Of a stretch of DNA of 13,732 nt, positions 1-7,945 are shown piece by piece. Location of the stretch: the NCBI GenBank assembly GCA_018715445.1, contig DVLP01000363.1:1-13732 (forward strand). The letters run 5' to 3'. The translations under genes and the position numbers were made by a program. The notes below the pieces were generated by a model. The model made no database searches, was not told the origin of the DNA, and saw only the letters and a program-made list of their open reading frames with translations. Position 1 is the stretch's first letter. Each line of letters begins with the position of its first letter. The stretch is from Candidatus Avipropionibacterium avicola. GTDB lineage: Bacteria; Actinomycetota; Actinomycetes; Propionibacteriales; Propionibacteriaceae.

Positions 1-2289
1 CTGCCAGGTGGTCCGGGCGACCGGCCGGGTGAGTGCATGCAACAGATGGATCTCCGAGATCCCCGCCGGTACGGCCAGGGTGGCGGTTGCGCCGTCGCTG
101 TGGTCGGCGTCGCTCGCCGGCACCGCAATCGCGTGACCGATCTCGTACGGGCTGAGCTCACCCCTCGCTTCATGGACGCTGACCCCAGCGCCGGCGCGCA
201 GCGTCAGTGCCGCCAGGACCGGGTCGGAGTCCGGGCGGCCGAGGCCGTCACCGACCGGCGAGACCAACAGGTCGACGCCGCCGGCGCCGGTGGTCCAGAC
301 CTGACCGGTGAGGCGTGAGCGGAGATCGGTGAGCCAGGTGGCGATCCGCATCGACAGTGATCGGTGGTGGTGGCGGTGGTACCGGTCGCTCCACAGCATC
401 ACGGCGACCATCGGGAAGTCGAAGAACTTTCCTTCCCGGGCCAGGATGGCGTCCTCGGTGGACACCCAGGTGGAGACCTGACCGCCGATCATGCCGGGCT
501 GGGCCGAGCGGGCCTCCCAGCGTGGGAAGTGACTGGCGTAGAGGTTCCCGACGGCGACCTCGTGCCCGGCAGCCAACAGGTGGTGCTCGATGTCGCGCTC
601 CCGATCGAAGTACCAGATGAAGTCGAGCATCAGCAGGTCGTCGGGCAGCTGGTCAAGGGCGGCCGCAGCACGATACGTGGCGTCGGGTTGGACCATGTCG
701 GACCAGATCATCGGGCGGACCGGATGTCTGCTGACCCGGCTAACGGTGTCGATGAGATGGCCGAGATCATCAGCGAAGAGTTGGGCGACATCCTTGCTGC
801 GGCAGGTCGGACAGACGCCGAGCTCGTAGACCTCGTCGTGTCCGAGGTGCACATGGTGTTCCGGTTCAAAGACGTCGATGATCTCGGCGATCAGGTCGTC
901 GATCAGCTCGTAGGACCTCGGGTTGGACGGGCAGTAGCAGCTGGGATCCTTGGCGGCGGGCTGATCGGCGTCGAAGAGGTCAACGGCGGCTGTGTTGTCG
1001 ACCTCGCCGGCGATCTCGGCGATCTCGGGATGGGCCAAGGTCAGATACTGCACGTGGGACAGGGACTGGATCTCGGGCACCACATCCAGTCCGAGTGACT
1101 TCATCCACACCACCAGGTCACGGGTTTCGTCCTGGGACAAGGTTTCTCCGGGCGCGACCATGGTGAAGTGGCCCGGCATCTTCCGTTCGCCGGCCAGGGC
1201 GCGGTCGTGTTCGGTGCGCCAGACCTCGTTGATCTCAGGATGGGAGCGGAACTCCATCCCGCCGGCGATCTCCACGATGACGGTGTTGAACCGTGACGGC
1301 ACGACCAGCCAGCGGACCAGGCGGCGGAAGTACTCCAGCTGGGACGGTCCGGGCAGTGGGAGATGGACACCGCGGAACCGATGGCGCGGTTCCTCGACGA
1401 AGCGACCGGCCCGGACCCGGCCGTCCATGATCAGTTGCTGCAGGACACATTCGATGCCGTGGCGCAAGCCCTGCTCATCTCCGGTGATCGAGATCCGGTC
1501 CTCGGTGACGTCCAGCAGGAAACCTTCCGGTTTCACGTCGACTGCTGGGGCGGGAGCAGCCGCCGGATCCAGAGCGATGACCAGGGATTCCTTGTCCTGC
1601 GGGTTTTCCTGACGTAGACCCACCGTCCAGCTCACGTCGACCGCCTCGGCCGCACCGGACACGGCATGGGCCACGATCCGCTCCGCTGCCCCACCGATGG
1701 CACCGTGTGCAGTGATCGTGGCGCCGTTCAGTTCGGCCACGGTGATCGTGCCCGACCGCCGCTCGATGGGATGGGCGGGGAAGATCCCCAGTGGCGCCGT
1801 GTTGAGTCCGATGACCTCGATCCCGTCGGTCAGGACGATCTCGGCCAGCTTGGTCTCGAGGCGGATGATGCACCGTCGGAGTGCGGTGCCGACGTCGATG
1901 CCGATCCGCGGGCTGCGTTCCAGCACGAACTCGTCGGTGGTGCGTGACGACAGGTCTGCCTGTCCGACCTGGCGCCGTCGACCGTCCTGGGCGTGCAGGA
2001 TCCGGACCCGTTGCACCTGGTCCAGGACAGCAGCGTCGAGGACGATGCGGTCGACGAAGACAGGGCTCTCCCACTCGCACTCGATGTCGATGCCCTGGTC
2101 CTTGACGGTCAGCGCCTGCCAGGCGACGGTCCGGCCATGGAAGAGGTCACCGGCAGCAGCAGTGATCCATCCGTCGGGTCCGGCCAGGTGAGCGCGAGTG
2201 TCCTCGATGGCATCGGGCGCCATCACCTCCCGGGAATCGCTGCGCACACAGCGATACCGGGCAGGAGTGGTCAGCGATGAGGCATCCAT
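1..2289 (-). CDS. Family 20 glycoside hydrolase (beta-N-acetylhexosaminidase-like), C-terminus cut by window edge
   Basis: The reading frame is open from ATG 2289 to base 1, giving 763 codons and no stop, so the C-terminus lies outside the window. Residues 1 to about 230 form an N-terminal region I cannot assign. From about residue 300 a GH20-type barrel is visible: it opens with HRFRGVHLPLPG (303–314), and the family's acid pair appears in HVHLGHDEVYELG with D485 and E486. Tryptophan-rich motifs MIWSDM, DFIWYFD and GGQVSTW follow, as expected for a sugar-binding pocket. Known members remove terminal N-acetylhexosamines using the substrate acetamido group as nucleophile. There is no signal peptide, so the enzyme is probably cytoplasmic and acts on imported oligosaccharides or glycoconjugates. 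An in-frame ATG at 2298 also exists, but GAGAGG lies 9 nt before ATG 2289, which I prefer. The gene follows the SIMPL gene closely and is probably co-transcribed. The family is clear; the substrate is not. Confidence 0.85.
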   Translation of the reverse strand, partial: MDASSLTTPARYRCVRSDSREVMAPDAIEDTRAHLAGPDGWITAAAGDLFHGRTVAWQALTVKDQGIDIECEWESPVFVDRIVLDAAVLDQVQRVRILHAQDGRRRQVGQADLSSRTTDEFVLERSPRIGIDVGTALRRCIIRLETKLAEIVLTDGIEVIGLNTAPLGIFPAHPIERRSGTITVAELNGATITAHGAIGGAAERIVAHAVSGAAEAVDVSWTVGLRQENPQDKESLVIALDPAAAPAPAVDVKPEGFLLDVTEDRISITGDEQGLRHGIECVLQQLIMDGRVRAGRFVEEPRHRFRGVHLPLPGPSQLEYFRRLVRWLVVPSRFNTVIVEIAGGMEFRSHPEINEVWRTEHDRALAGERKMPGHFTMVAPGETLSQDETRDLVVWMKSLGLDVVPEIQSLSHVQYLTLAHPEIAEIAGEVDNTAAVDLFDADQPAAKDPSCYCPSNPRSYELIDDLIAEIIDVFEPEHHVHLGHDEVYELGVCPTCRSKDVAQLFADDLGHLIDTVSRVSRHPVRPMIWSDMVQPDATYRAAAALDQLPDDLLMLDFIWYFDRERDIEHHLLAAGHEVAVGNLYASHFPRWEARSAQPGMIGGQVSTWVSTEDAILAREGKFFDFPMVAVMLWSDRYHRHHHRSLSMRIATWLTDLRSRLTGQVWTTGAGGVDLLVSPVGDGLGRPDSDPVLAALTLRAGAGVSVHEARGELSPYEIGHAIAVPASDADHSDGATATLAVPAGISEIHLLHALTRPVARTTWQ

Positions 2290-2302
2290 GTGCCTCATCC
2301 TC

Positions 2303-2953
2303 TCAGACGAGCACCCGGAATCGGGCGGTGACCGAGGCCCGTACGGTGACGTCCTCGGGTCGCAGCTCAATGGCTGCTCCGCCGCCCGAACCACCGGTGT
2401 CGCGCACGCTCATCGCCATCATGCGGGGCTGGCTGAGGTCGGACGGTTCGGTGATCTCGACGGCCTCCACCTGCTCATGACCCAGGGCTGCGGCATAGCG
2501 GGTGGCACGGGCGACAGCGTCGTGGACGGCGGCGGTCTGCACCTGGGCGGTGAGTTCCTCGGTGGTGGCTTCCTCGAGCTCCCAGTGCAGTCCGGCGACA
2601 GCGATGGCGTCGACGGCAGCGGTCTCGGTCAGCCACTGCCCCAGAGCGGTGAAGTCGACGAAGCGCACCAGCACCTCGACGGCCGCGTGGTGCACGAGCG
2701 GCAGTTGAGCACCGTCGTTGGACCAGGGCCGGTCACCCCAGGCCCGCAGTTGGTCGCTGGACCACCAGCTCACCGCGCCGCTGTCATGCAGCTGCTCCAC
2801 CTGCGCGGTGGTCTCGGCGTGCAGGGCGCGCACCTGGTTGACCACCGGGTCACGCTCGGGACCGTCTGCTGCGACCCGAAGCCGTACGGTGACCCGTTCG
2901 GCCGGCAGCTCACGCTGGGAAGTGCCGTTGACCACGATCGTCAGTTCACCCAT
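2303..2953 (-). CDS. SIMPL (DUF541) domain protein
   Basis: A 216-residue protein that looks like a SIMPL/DUF541 domain over its whole length. It opens with the strand GELTIVVNGTSQREL, has a central helical stretch, and ends with strands such as VTVRASVTARFRVLV. The family is widespread and mostly of unknown biochemical role; some members are envelope or stress-linked. Many relatives are exported, but no signal peptide or lipobox is visible here, so this one is probably cytoplasmic. The ATG at 2953 has only a weak upstream purine run (CGGA). Its stop at 2303 lies 13 bp from ATG 2289 (4 bp from the alternative ATG 2298) of the GH20 gene, so the two are probably one transcript. The function is not known, and any link to amino-sugar release is only from position. 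Confidence 0.8.
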   Translation of the reverse strand: MGELTIVVNGTSQRELPAERVTVRLRVAADGPERDPVVNQVRALHAETTAQVEQLHDSGAVSWWSSDQLRAWGDRPWSNDGAQLPLVHHAAVEVLVRFVDFTALGQWLTETAAVDAIAVAGLHWELEEATTEELTAQVQTAAVHDAVARATRYAAALGHEQVEAVEITEPSDLSQPRMMAMSVRDTGGSGGGAAIELRPEDVTVRASVTARFRVLV

Positions 2954-2960
2954 GGTGATG

Positions 2961-3019
2961 TCCGTTCAGTCGAGGACCGTGGCGAGTCGGCGATCCTGGT
3001 GAACCCGACCTTCTCACAC
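2961..3019 (-). pseudogene. Frameshifted remnant of a GNAT C-terminus
   Basis: Read on the minus strand, this stretch resembles the last codons and stop of the neighbouring GNAT gene (3188–3247). My hand alignment gives about 45 identical positions in 60, with one single-base gap. The remnant encodes CEKVGFTRIA where the intact gene has YERVGFTRVG. After a one-base deletion it returns to LATVLD-stop, against FATVLY-stop. The match runs through the stop codon and five bases beyond it (TGAACGGA in both). Nothing further upstream in the remnant is recognisable. It probably derives from an old tandem duplicate of the acetyltransferase gene. Chance similarity is unlikely but not excluded, because the segment is short. 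Confidence 0.6.
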
Positions 3020-3047
3020 CATGACGCCGTCGGCATCGGTCCCCGTG

Positions 3048-3092
3048 GTGGTCGCCGCCGACGCGGGGGCAACCCCCGAGACCACCCCCGCG
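3048..3092. repeat. Nested GC-rich inverted repeats
   Basis: An inner stem CGGGGG/CCCCCG (3064–3069 and 3073–3078, loop CAA) is enclosed by an outer pair GTGGTC/GACCAC (3048–3053 and 3080–3085). An alternative stem pairs CGCGGGGG (3062–3069) with CCCCCGCG (3085–3092). The two folds exclude each other. No U-tract follows on either strand, so this is not a classical terminator. It lies in the spacer between the GNAT and SIMPL genes and may help end transcription of the dxr–GNAT operon. Confidence 0.5.
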
Positions 3093-3133
3093 GCGACGTC
3101 TCGACGACAGTAGGGGGCCGAACGCGAGGATGC

Positions 3134-3153
3134 CTCAGTGGTGGACCACTGAG
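3134..3153 (-). terminator. Perfect hairpin 3' of the GNAT gene (possible terminator)
   Basis: The arms CTCAGTGGT (3134–3142) and ACCACTGAG (3145–3153) are exact reverse complements. In RNA this gives an 8-bp stem with a 4-nt loop. It starts 40 bp beyond the stop codon of the GNAT gene on the minus strand, where the isoprenoid operon would be expected to end. No U-tract follows, so termination is inferred. A regulatory or processing role for the downstream SIMPL–GH20 transcript is also possible. Confidence 0.4.
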
Positions 3154-3192
3154 TTCTCACCGGCGGTGCCCATCCGGTCAGGGCGGATCCGT

Positions 3193-4053
3193 TCAGTAGA
3201 GCACCGTGGCGAACTCACCGACCCGGGTGAAGCCCACCCGTTCATAGGTGCGGATCGCGGCGAGGTTGTAGTCGTTGACGTAGAGCGACAGGTGCGGGGC
3301 GACCCGGCGGGCCAGGGTGACCATCGAGGCCATCATCGGCGCCGCGAGTCCCTGGCCCCGCAGGTGGGGCGCGAGCCAGACGCCCTGGATCTGCGCGTAC
3401 TCCCCCGAGACGGCACCGAGGTCGGCCTTGAAGACGACCCGGCCGTCCTGCACCACGCCGAACGCCCGACGGGTCGCCAGCAGGGTCTCGACATAGCTGC
3501 GGTACGCCGTCGGGCTGGGCGCCAACGGGGAGACCCCGACCTCCTCGGTGTACATCGCGACGGCGGCCTCGAAGTACGGTTCCTGCCGGTCTGGCCCGAT
3601 CACCTCGACCCGGGTGTCGCCGGGCAGCGCCGGGTCGGCACTGATCGCCATCAGCGGTTGGTGGCGACGGACGTCGCGGGGTCGGGTCCAACTGCCCTGC
3701 CATCGGGCGGTGAGCCGCTCCCACAGTCCCAGCGCGGCCGCGGCCTCACCGGAGATCGAGCTGCACCGCCGGGTCGGGCCGATCCGTTCGGCGAAGGCGT
3801 CCAGCACATCGGGGGCCGCGCTGCCGACCGGCACCAGGTTCGAGCCGGCATGGCACATCGCGACCAGTTCGCCGTCGCGTTCACAGCCGAGGACCTGGCA
3901 GCCCAGCACGAACGGGTCGAGTCCGAGATGACGGATCCGGGCCGAGACGAACAGGTTCGACACCGGTCGCTGCACCAGCAGGCGCACGACCGGGGTCAGG
4001 TCATCGTTGCCGAGCGCGCGTACCGCGAGTCGAGCCGATGTCCCTGCCGCCAT
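3193..4053 (-). CDS. GNAT-family N-acetyltransferase with N-terminal DUF4081-like domain
   Basis: A 286-residue protein with two parts. Residues 1 to about 130 resemble the DUF4081-type domain. Residues from about 150 to 286 form a GNAT fold, with the acetyl-CoA pyrophosphate-binding loop at LAPHLRGQGLAAP (R232, G233, Q234, G235) and the typical closing strands YVNDYNLAAIRTYERVGF. It sits 24 bp after ispG, as does Rv2867c of Mycobacterium tuberculosis, which has nearly the same length (from memory). The ATG at 4053 is preceded by a strong ribosome site, GGAGAGGGG, 6 nt upstream. The acetyl acceptor is unknown. It is the last gene of the dxr operon, and conserved linkage in actinobacteria suggests co-expression with isoprenoid synthesis rather than a proven role there. 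A degraded copy of its 3' end lies just downstream. Confidence 0.88.
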   Translation of the reverse strand: MAAGTSARLAVRALGNDDLTPVVRLLVQRPVSNLFVSARIRHLGLDPFVLGCQVLGCERDGELVAMCHAGSNLVPVGSAAPDVLDAFAERIGPTRRCSSISGEAAAALGLWERLTARWQGSWTRPRDVRRHQPLMAISADPALPGDTRVEVIGPDRQEPYFEAAVAMYTEEVGVSPLAPSPTAYRSYVETLLATRRAFGVVQDGRVVFKADLGAVSGEYAQIQGVWLAPHLRGQGLAAPMMASMVTLARRVAPHLSLYVNDYNLAAIRTYERVGFTRVGEFATVLY

Positions 4054-4077
4054 CGTCGTCCCCTCTCCGGGCCGGCC

Positions 4078-5220
4078 TCAACCGACGTTGACCGTCGGCG
4101 AGCCCTCGCCCTCCGGCATCTCCTCGGCGATCCGCATGGCCTCCTCGATCAGGGTCTCGACGATGTCGGCCTCCTTGACCGTCTTGATCACCTCACCCTT
4201 GACGAAGATCTGGCCCTTGCCGTTGCCGGAGGCGACCCCCAGATCGGCCTCACGGGCCTCCCCGGGACCGTTCACCACGCAACCCATCACCGCAACCCGC
4301 AGCGGGACGGTGAGTCCCTCGAGTCCGGCGGTGACCTTCTCGGCCAAGGTGTAGACGTCGACCTGGGCCCGACCACAGGACGGGCAGGAGACGATCTCGA
4401 GCTTGCGGGGCCGCAGGTTGAGCGACTCCAGGATCTTGCCCCCGACCTTGACCTCCTCGACCGGATCGGCCGAGAGCGAGACCCGGATGGTGTCGCCGAT
4501 CCCCTGGCTCAGCAGGGCGCCGAAGGCGGTCGCCGACTTGATGGTGCCCTGGAAGGCCGGACCGGCCTCGGTGACCCCCAGGTGCAGCGGATAGTCGCAC
4601 TGCTCGCTGAGCAGTTGGTAGGCCCGCACCATGACGACCGGGTCATTGTGCTTGACGCTGATCTTGAAGTCGTGGAAGTCGTGCTCGGCGAACAGGCTGG
4701 CCTCCCACAGCGCCGACTCCACCAGCGCCTCCGGGGTGGCCTTGCCGTACTTGGCCAACAGTCGCTTGTCGAGGGAACCGGCATTGACGCCGATCCGCAG
4801 CGAGACGCCGGCCTCGGACGCGGCCTGGGCGATCTCACCGACCCGGTCGTCGAAGGCCTTGATGTTGCCCGGGTTGACCCGTACGGCCGCGCAGCCGGCC
4901 TCGATCGCGGCGAAGACGTAGCGGGGCTGGAAGTGGATGTCCGCGATCACCGGGATCTGCGACTTCGCGGCGATCGCCGGCAGGGCGTCGGCGTCGTCCT
5001 GACTGGGGACCGCCACCCGGACGATGTCGCAGCCACTGGCGGTCAGGGCAGCGATCTGCTGCAGGGTCGCATTGATGTCGGTGGTCGGGGTCGTGGTCAT
5101 CGACTGCACCGAGACCGGGGCACCGCCGCCGACCAGCACCTTGCCCACCGCGATCTGGCGGGTGGGACGCCGGGGGGCCAGCACCGGCGGGACCTCTGGC
5201 ATTCCCAGGGAGACACTCAT
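4078..5220 (-). CDS. ispG: 4-hydroxy-3-methylbut-2-enyl diphosphate synthase (flavodoxin/ferredoxin)
   Basis: IspG (GcpE) is a cytoplasmic [4Fe-4S] enzyme that reductively converts 2-C-methyl-D-erythritol 2,4-cyclodiphosphate to HMBPP, the penultimate MEP-pathway step. The protein has 380 residues, the usual bacterial length without the plant-type insert. An N-terminal TIM barrel includes [11 protein letters not shown] near residue 38 and DIHFQPRY near 94. The C-terminal cluster domain carries the three cysteine ligands C279 and C282 (VSCPSCGRA) and C314 ([10 protein letters not shown]), plus the fourth ligand E321. All key residues are present. The ATG at 5220 is preceded by AAAGAGG at about 10 nt spacing. 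The gene lies 39 bp after the M50 protease and 24 bp before the GNAT gene, consistent with one operon. Confidence 0.97.
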   Translation of the reverse strand: MSVSLGMPEVPPVLAPRRPTRQIAVGKVLVGGGAPVSVQSMTTTPTTDINATLQQIAALTASGCDIVRVAVPSQDDADALPAIAAKSQIPVIADIHFQPRYVFAAIEAGCAAVRVNPGNIKAFDDRVGEIAQAASEAGVSLRIGVNAGSLDKRLLAKYGKATPEALVESALWEASLFAEHDFHDFKISVKHNDPVVMVRAYQLLSEQCDYPLHLGVTEAGPAFQGTIKSATAFGALLSQGIGDTIRVSLSADPVEEVKVGGKILESLNLRPRKLEIVSCPSCGRAQVDVYTLAEKVTAGLEGLTVPLRVAVMGCVVNGPGEAREADLGVASGNGKGQIFVKGEVIKTVKEADIVETLIEEAMRIAEEMPEGEGSPTVNVG

Positions 5221-5259
5221 CTGCAGTACGCCTCTTTCAGCTCGGGCTCAGGGTTCGGT

Positions 5260-6555
5260 TCACGGCGTGAACAGCGACACAGGGTCAATGATGTCAGCGA
5301 TGATCAGCACACCACCGCACAGGGCGATGAAACCGGCCACCAGGTAGGCCACCGGCATCAGCACCGCGATGTCGACCGGGCCGGGATCGGGCCGGCGCCG
5401 CAGCCGCGCGATGCCGCGACGGGCCCACTCGACCAGCGCACCGGCGATGTGGCCTCCGTCCAACGGCAGCAGCGGGACGAAGTTGAACAGGGCGACGAAC
5501 AGATTCACCGTGCCGAGGGTGGTGACCAGGCCGGCGACCTTCTCGGAGGCCGGGATCTGGTCGGTGCTGGCGATCTCGCCGGCCACCCGACTGGCGCCGA
5601 CGATGCTCATCGGACCGTTGGGGTCACGCTCCTGGCCGGTCACCAGGTCGGCCACGACGTGCCACACCCGTACCGGGAAGTTCGCCAGCACCCGGGCCAC
5701 CCGTTGGGTCATCGACCCCATGTCCTGGAGGGTCTCGACCGGGCCACCGGGGACCCGTTCCTGGGAGGGACTGACGCCGAGGAAGCCGGCTTGCAGGGTG
5801 CGCGAGGGGTCGAGGGGGTCGGACACCGCAGTGATCGCGGTCCGGGTCTGCAGGGTGAGCTGTTGCCCGTCGCGCTCGACCAGGATCGCGGCCGGCCCGT
5901 CGAGGTTGCCCCGGATCGCGGCCGACAGCTCGCTCCAGGAGTCGACCGGGGTGGCGTTGAAGGCGAGGATCCGGTCACCGACCTCCAGACCGGCCTCGGC
6001 TGCGGGGGTCGGCTGGTCGCCGGCCTGACAGGTCTGCTCCTGGCGATCGGCGGGGATCATGCACTCGCTGACGTTGCTGATGACCAGGGTCTCGCGGACC
6101 ATGCCGATCGAGGCGTTCACCGAGAGCAACAGCCCGAAGGCGAGCAGGATGTTCATCAGCGGCCCGCCGACCATCACGATCAGCTTCTGCCACGACGGCT
6201 TCTGGTAGAACAGTCGCCCCTCGTCGGCATCGGTGATCTGGTCGTCGTCGGCGGAGCGGGCATCGTCGATCAACGAGGTGAACATCCCCGTGCTGTTGCT
6301 GCGCAGGCCCCGCTTGCCGGGCGGGATCATGCCGATCATCTTGACGAAACCGCCCAGCGGTATCAGTTTGAAGCCGTACTCGGTCTCACCCCGTCGGGTC
6401 GACCACAGGGTCCGGCCGAAGCCGACGAAGTACTGGGTGGTCTTGACGCCGAAGAGCTTGGCCGGCACCAGGTGGCCGACCTCGTGCAGGGCGATCGAGG
6501 CCATGATGAGGACGAAGAAGAGGATCGCCCCACCGATGTAGATGGCGGTCTCCAC
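5260..6555 (-). CDS. M50 site-2 intramembrane zinc metalloprotease (RseP/Rip1-like)
   Basis: This 431-residue membrane protease cuts transmembrane substrates, typically anti-sigma factors, inside the bilayer. The zinc site HEVGH (H24, E25, H28) lies in the first membrane helix. The second motif NFVPLLPLDGG (N358 to G368, zinc ligand D366) lies in a later helix. Hydrophobic segments are near residues 5–28, 124–150, 343–375 and 397–421. One PDZ-like domain around 165–270 should face outside. The start is GTG 6555: it is the only start codon after an in-frame stop at 6598–6600, and its ribosome site is poor. Position between dxr and ispG matches Rip1 (Rv2869c) of M. tuberculosis, which controls several sigma-factor pathways and envelope lipids. 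Two cysteines (C165, C176) fall in the presumed outside region next to the PDZ domain. No anti-sigma substrate is encoded nearby. Confidence 0.95.
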   Translation of the reverse strand: METAIYIGGAILFFVLIMASIALHEVGHLVPAKLFGVKTTQYFVGFGRTLWSTRRGETEYGFKLIPLGGFVKMIGMIPPGKRGLRSNSTGMFTSLIDDARSADDDQITDADEGRLFYQKPSWQKLIVMVGGPLMNILLAFGLLLSVNASIGMVRETLVISNVSECMIPADRQEQTCQAGDQPTPAAEAGLEVGDRILAFNATPVDSWSELSAAIRGNLDGPAAILVERDGQQLTLQTRTAITAVSDPLDPSRTLQAGFLGVSPSQERVPGGPVETLQDMGSMTQRVARVLANFPVRVWHVVADLVTGQERDPNGPMSIVGASRVAGEIASTDQIPASEKVAGLVTTLGTVNLFVALFNFVPLLPLDGGHIAGALVEWARRGIARLRRRPDPGPVDIAVLMPVAYLVAGFIALCGGVLIIADIIDPVSLFTP

Positions 6556-6618
6556 CTCACACCGTCCCGTCGGACGCGCCGGTCCTGTTGCTGCCTGTCA
6601 CGCAGACACTGTACGTGC

Positions 6619-7830
6619 TCACCCCACCTCGGCCCGGGCCCGGCAGGCAGCCGCAGCCTCGGTCCGACCCCAGGCATCGGCGGCCAGGACCCGCTCCAGG
6701 GTGAGCGGGGCCGCAGCACCGTCCTGCTCGTCCAGATGACGGTGCAGCACCTCGGTGATGATGTCGGTGATGTCGCAGAAGCCGATCCGTCCGGCGTGGA
6801 AGGCCTCGACGCACTCCTCGTTGGCACCGTTGTAGACAGCGGGCGCGGTCGCCGGACCGGATCCGGCGGCCCGGGCCAGGGCGACCGCGGGGAAGGCCTC
6901 GTCGTCCAGCGGCTCGAAGGTCCAACTCGTCGCGGTGGTCCAGTCGCAGGCCGCGGCAGCCCCGGCGATCCGGTCGGGCCAGCCCATGGCCAGGGCGATC
7001 GGCAGCTTCATGTCGGGCGGGGAGCACTGGGCCAGGGTCGAGCCGTCGACGAACTGCACCATCGAGTGCACGATCGACTGGGGGTGGACCACGACATCGA
7101 TCCGGTCGAGCGCGGTGCCGTACAGCAGGTGCGCCTCCAGCAGTTCGAGGCCCTTGTTCACCAGGGTGGCCGAGTTGGTCGTGACCAGCCGACCCATGTC
7201 CCAGGTCGGGTGCTGCAGGGCCTGGGCCGGGGTGACCTCGACCAGGTCGGCGCGGCTGCGGCCCCGGAACGGTCCCCCGGACGCAGTCAGGATCACGCGG
7301 TCGACCTCCTCGGCGCGCCCGGAGCGCAGGCACTGCGCGATCGCGGAGTGCTCGGAGTCGACCGCGGTGATCTGGCCCTCCCGCGCGGCGTCGGTGACCA
7401 GGGAACCGCCGATCACCAGCGACTCCTTGTTGGCCAGCGCCAGGGTCGCCCCGGTCTCGAGGGCGGTCAGGGTGGGCACCAGCCCGGCCGATCCGGTGAT
7501 GCCGTTCAGCACCAGGTCGACCTCCAGCCCGGCGACCTCGGCCGCCGCGGTGGGCCCGGCCACGATCCGGGGCAGCTTCAGTTCTCCCGCGTTCCAGCCG
7601 TTGCGCTTCGCCTCGGCGTAGAGCGCGAGCTGCAGGTCCTGGACGGCGGTGGCCCGGGCCACCCCGACCACCCGCGGACGGTGGCGCAGCACCTGGGCGG
7701 CCAACAGGGCGGTGTCGCCACCGGCGGCAGCCAGTCCGACGACCCGGAACCGGTCCGGGTTGGCCTCGACCACCTCCAGGGCCTGGGTGCCGATGGAGCC
7801 GGTGCTTCCGAGGATGACGAGGTCACGCAC
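6619..7830 (-). CDS. dxr: 1-deoxy-D-xylulose 5-phosphate reductoisomerase
   Basis: Dxr (IspC) performs the NADPH-dependent rearrangement and reduction of DXP to 2-C-methyl-D-erythritol 4-phosphate, the committed MEP-pathway step and the target of fosmidomycin. The 403-residue length is normal. The NADPH-binding loop GSTGSIG is at residues 8–14, and LANKESLVIGG lies near 132. The metal ligands are D158 and E160 (VDSEHSA) and E229 (NKGLELLEA). The flexible-loop region HPTWDMG is at 207–213. The start is GTG 7830; a TGA five codons upstream in frame leaves no earlier start. No good Shine–Dalgarno sequence is at normal distance (GAGG is about 16 nt away). This is the first gene of the dxr–protease–ispG–GNAT block, and it is divergent from the PhyH gene at 7946 across 115 bp. 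Confidence 0.97.
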   Translation of the reverse strand: MRDLVILGSTGSIGTQALEVVEANPDRFRVVGLAAAGGDTALLAAQVLRHRPRVVGVARATAVQDLQLALYAEAKRNGWNAGELKLPRIVAGPTAAAEVAGLEVDLVLNGITGSAGLVPTLTALETGATLALANKESLVIGGSLVTDAAREGQITAVDSEHSAIAQCLRSGRAEEVDRVILTASGGPFRGRSRADLVEVTPAQALQHPTWDMGRLVTTNSATLVNKGLELLEAHLLYGTALDRIDVVVHPQSIVHSMVQFVDGSTLAQCSPPDMKLPIALAMGWPDRIAGAAAACDWTTATSWTFEPLDDEAFPAVALARAAGSGPATAPAVYNGANEECVEAFHAGRIGFCDITDIITEVLHRHLDEQDGAAAPLTLERVLAADAWGRTEAAAACRARAEVG

Positions 7831-7881
7831 GAGGACAGTCTGTCATCCTCGACGCGCCCGTGAAGTTTCTTAGGATCGCCT

Positions 7882-7895
7882 CACCCCCGGGGGTG
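7882..7895. promoter_or_regulatory. 14-bp perfect palindrome in the dxr/phyH divergent spacer
   Basis: CACCCCCGGGGGTG is its own reverse complement. It directly precedes a −10-like TAGCCT (7896–7901) reading toward the dioxygenase gene. I see no good −35 at normal spacing. A repressor bound here would block the rightward promoter and could also affect dxr. GC-rich palindromes of this kind recall operators of CsoR-like metal sensors, but that comparison is weak. Operator function is inferred from position and symmetry alone. Confidence 0.4.
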
Positions 7896-7945
7896 TAGCC
7901 TGTGGCCGAGTACGCCTGCACATCCACTGGAGGGAGTCCACCGCC

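Noticed and set aside
364..1098. A 244-codon plus-strand frame opposite the GH20 gene
   Set aside because: It is an antisense shadow of the GH20 reading frame, which carries clear catalytic motifs. The plus-strand product has no recognisable domain.
3048..3092. Nested GC repeats considered as part of a mobile element or attachment site
   Set aside because: No transposase or integrase gene, target-site duplication or tRNA is near. Simple secondary structure is enough to explain it.
3130..7863. A 1577-codon open frame on the plus strand across four genes
   Set aside because: It lies exactly antisense, in codon register, to GNAT, ispG, the M50 protease and dxr. Those four genes happen to share one frame, and high-GC genes rarely use TTA, CTA or TCA, so the antisense lacks stops. 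The product is low-complexity Gly/Arg/Asp/His and matches no family I know.
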